From an uncultured Alphaproteobacteria bacterium (GTDB lineage Bacteria > Pseudomonadota > Alphaproteobacteria > HIMB59 > GCA-002718135): a stretch of 56,000 nt of DNA. The notes under the pieces were generated by a model, which worked only from the letters and a program-made list of their open reading frames with translations, was not told the DNA's origin and searched no databases. Location: the NCBI GenBank assembly GCA_902562275.1, contig CACESS010000004.1, forward strand, positions 1 through 56,000, read 5' to 3'. Position 1 is the first letter of the stretch. Every line of letters starts with the position of its first letter. This document shows, piece after piece, positions 53,062-56,000 of the stretch. The translations under genes were made by a program, and so were the position numbers.

Positions 53062-53135
53062 CATGAATTCTTTTTGAAAAAAAAGTTTAAATTCCTTTAT
53101 GTTTTTTATTATAATAAATTATTTAAGGGTTTTTA

Positions 53136-53145
53136 TGCTCTTTAA
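53136..53145 (+). promoter_or_regulatory. boxA antitermination element
   Basis: TGCTCTTTAA matches the conserved core of rRNA boxA (TGCTCTTTAACA), which recruits NusB and S10 so that RNA polymerase reads through the long untranslated operon. A similar TCTCTTTAA lies in the 16S-tRNA spacer at 54841-54849, so both halves of the operon have one. The leader copy can also pair with TAAAGAG at 53162-53168. Confidence 0.7.
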
Positions 53146-53161
53146 TTTGTTAATAAGATAA

Positions 53162-53184
53162 TAAAGAGATACGTAGACAACAAT
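53162..53184 (+). other. 16S processing stem, 5' strand
   Basis: These 23 bases can pair with 54826-54848 in the spacer after 16S: 22 pairs (one G-U) and one C-C mismatch at 53172. Such a long stem that loops out the 16S sequence is the expected RNase III cleavage site of bacterial pre-rRNA. Confidence 0.8.
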
Positions 53185-53209
53185 TTGTAATTTAAATTTT
53201 ACGAATGTT

Positions 53210-53260
53210 AGTGGAATACGTATCAACAAATACTTTTGTTTATACAAGAAGTATTCCGCT
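53210..53260 (+). repeat. Long hairpin in the rRNA leader
   Basis: Nested inverted repeats pair 53210-53219 with 53251-53260 (10 bp, one G-U), 53220-53223 with 53242-53245 (4 bp, after a 5-nt bulge), and 53225-53230 with 53235-53240 (6 bp). Together they form a nearly continuous 20-bp stem-loop with a 4-nt loop, lying between the 16S processing strand and the 16S 5' end. Confidence 0.65.
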
Positions 53261-53280
53261 TTAACGGACGTTCCGTAATT

Positions 53281-53296
53281 TTTGACTTCGGTCAAA
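53281..53296 (+). repeat. UUCG-tetraloop hairpin just before 16S
   Basis: TTTGAC, loop TTCG, GTCAAA form a 6-bp stem with C-UUCG-G closing, an extra-stable tetraloop. It ends about 6 nt before the predicted start of mature 16S. It may guide final 5' trimming of 16S. Confidence 0.65.
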
Positions 53297-53302
53297 TTTA
53301 CT

Positions 53303-54789
<1,487 letters not shown>

Positions 54790-54800
54790 CTAAGGATATT

Positions 54801-54822
54801 GATAATTAGTTCGCTAATTATC
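54801..54822 (+). repeat. UUCG-tetraloop hairpin just after 16S
   Basis: GATAATTAG, loop TTCG, CTAATTATC form a perfect 9-bp hairpin 11 nt after the 16S 3' end. It lies directly before the 3' strand of the 16S processing stem and mirrors the UUCG hairpin on the 5' side. Confidence 0.7.
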
Positions 54823-54825
54823 CGG

Positions 54826-54848
54826 ATTGTTGTCTATCTATCTCTTTA
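54826..54848 (+). other. 16S processing stem, 3' strand
   Basis: This is the partner of 53162-53184 (22 of 23 positions can pair). Its 3' part overlaps the boxA-like TCTCTTTAA (54841-54849) of the spacer, so the same bases may serve antitermination while being transcribed and processing afterwards. Confidence 0.8.
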
Positions 54849-54886
54849 AATTATTAGCTAGTACTGGGTGCTTATTTAATTATATT

Positions 54887-54963
54887 GGGCTGGTAGCTCA
54901 GTTGGTTAGAGCGCGCGCTTGATAAGCGTGAGGTCGGAAGTTCAAGTCTTCCTCGGCCCACCA
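54887..54963 (+). tRNA. tRNA-Ile(GAT)
   Basis: This 77-nt cloverleaf lies in the 16S-23S spacer. Acceptor GGGCTGG/TCGGCCC, D arm GCTC/GAGC, anticodon stem CGCGC/GCGTG with loop TTGATAA (anticodon GAT), T arm GGAAG TTCAAGT CTTCC, CCA encoded. The position first in the spacer is standard for Alphaproteobacteria. Confidence 0.96.
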
Positions 54964-54969
54964 ATAACA

Positions 54970-55045
54970 GGGGGATTAGCTCAGCTGGGAGAGCGCCTGA
55001 TTTGCATTCAGGAGGTCAGCGGTTCGATCCCGCTATCCTCCACCA
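54970..55045 (+). tRNA. tRNA-Ala(TGC)
   Basis: This 76-nt cloverleaf lies 6 nt after tRNA-Ile. Acceptor GGGGGAT/ATCCTCC (the third pair is G-U, the tRNA-Ala identity pair G3-U70), anticodon stem CCTGA/TCAGG with loop TTTGCAT (anticodon TGC), T arm GCGG TTCGATC CCGC, CCA encoded. Confidence 0.96.
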
Positions 55046-55127
55046 AAACTTCTAATATATCTTATTTTTTCTTTTAATTTGTAAATATGAAATTTTAACT
55101 GATCAAAATAAATTTTTTTGATTTAAA

Positions 55128-55154
55128 TACGTACAAAATTTTTCTCTGTACGTA
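55128..55154 (+). repeat. Perfect 8-bp hairpin before 23S
   Basis: TACGTACA (55128-55135) and TGTACGTA (55147-55154) pair across an 11-nt loop, ending about 5 nt before the predicted 23S 5' end. In most bacteria this strand pairs with sequence beyond the 23S 3' end, which is outside the window, so a local hairpin may be only one of two options. Confidence 0.55.
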
Positions 55155-55159
55155 ATTGC

Positions 55160-56000
<841 letters not shown>

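Larger units (their letters stand above)
52912..53302 (+). promoter_or_regulatory. rRNA operon promoter and leader region
   Basis: This 391-nt stretch has no protein gene. It carries the promoter of the UXS-like gene on the minus strand (not clearly visible), then the rRNA promoter (53033-53061), a boxA (53136-53145), the 5' strand of the 16S processing stem (53162-53184) and three hairpins (53210-53260, 53264-53276, 53281-53296). The third hairpin ends about 6 nt before the predicted 16S 5' end. The first 120 nt are very AT-rich, which may include an UP-element-like region. Confidence 0.8.

Overview
The window is a 56 kb stretch of an AT-rich, very compact bacterial chromosome. Gene content points to the Alphaproteobacteria. 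The evidence is the neighbourhood aroQ-accB-accC-aat next to a DUF2155 protein and an NDUFA12-type complex I protein, the two-module dCTP deaminase family, and a SUF operon in the order sufB-C-D-S, SufT-like, sufA. The 16S-tRNA-Ile-tRNA-Ala-23S operon agrees. Short gaps, many 1-8 nt overlaps and low GC suggest a streamlined marine lineage of the SAR11 or HIMB59/AEGEAN-169 kind. That placement is inference; a 16S search would settle it. I see no phage, insertion sequence, CRISPR array or plasmid feature.

Layout. 1-9366 (+): the tail of leuA, then the rod-shape cluster mreB-mreC-mreD-mrdA-mrdB, which runs without a gap into a branched-chain amino acid type ABC transporter (livG, livF, livH, livM). 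The binding protein gene (livJ) faces it from the other strand, with an intrinsic terminator between them. 10745-16424 (+): gpsA, then deoC, a two-domain ALDH16-type aldehyde dehydrogenase, a RbsD/FucU mutarotase and a PfkB sugar kinase. The last four form a plausible complete (deoxy)ribose breakdown route. 16446-19876 (+): a small membrane ORF, sbcB, uppP and a DapA/NanA-family aldolase. 19859-22932 (-): rpe, a LysR regulator, a tiny very basic ORF, a SbmA/BacA-like peptide transporter and fxsA.

22971-31916 holds mixed housekeeping genes: a cupin and DUF6165 pair, a polyprenyl synthase, an S49 protease, a single-chain glycyl-tRNA synthetase, an MFS carrier, ygfZ, a heptosyltransferase-like enzyme, pyrC, NDUFA12 and DUF2155. 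31871-38983 (-) carries rne, an M48 protease, a dCTP deaminase, aroQ, accB, accC and aat. 39093-42549 (+) has a class A penicillin-binding protein and prfB with a programmed frameshift. tyrS and a hydrolase (-) follow, then mnmA and the SUF iron-sulfur operon (+), two methionine tRNAs, a GT2/UDP-xylose-synthase-like pair (-), and the rRNA operon, cut by the window end inside 23S.

Most of the window is ordinary core genome. The points most worth a second look are: the prfB shift site, which uses GUU instead of CUU before UGA; the deoC-ALDH16-FucU-kinase cassette; a 27-codon, 59 percent Lys/Arg ORF beside the SbmA-like gene; the initiator tRNA with an A-U in place of the first of its three G-C pairs; and the structured rRNA leader, whose 16S processing stem overlaps a boxA-like element.
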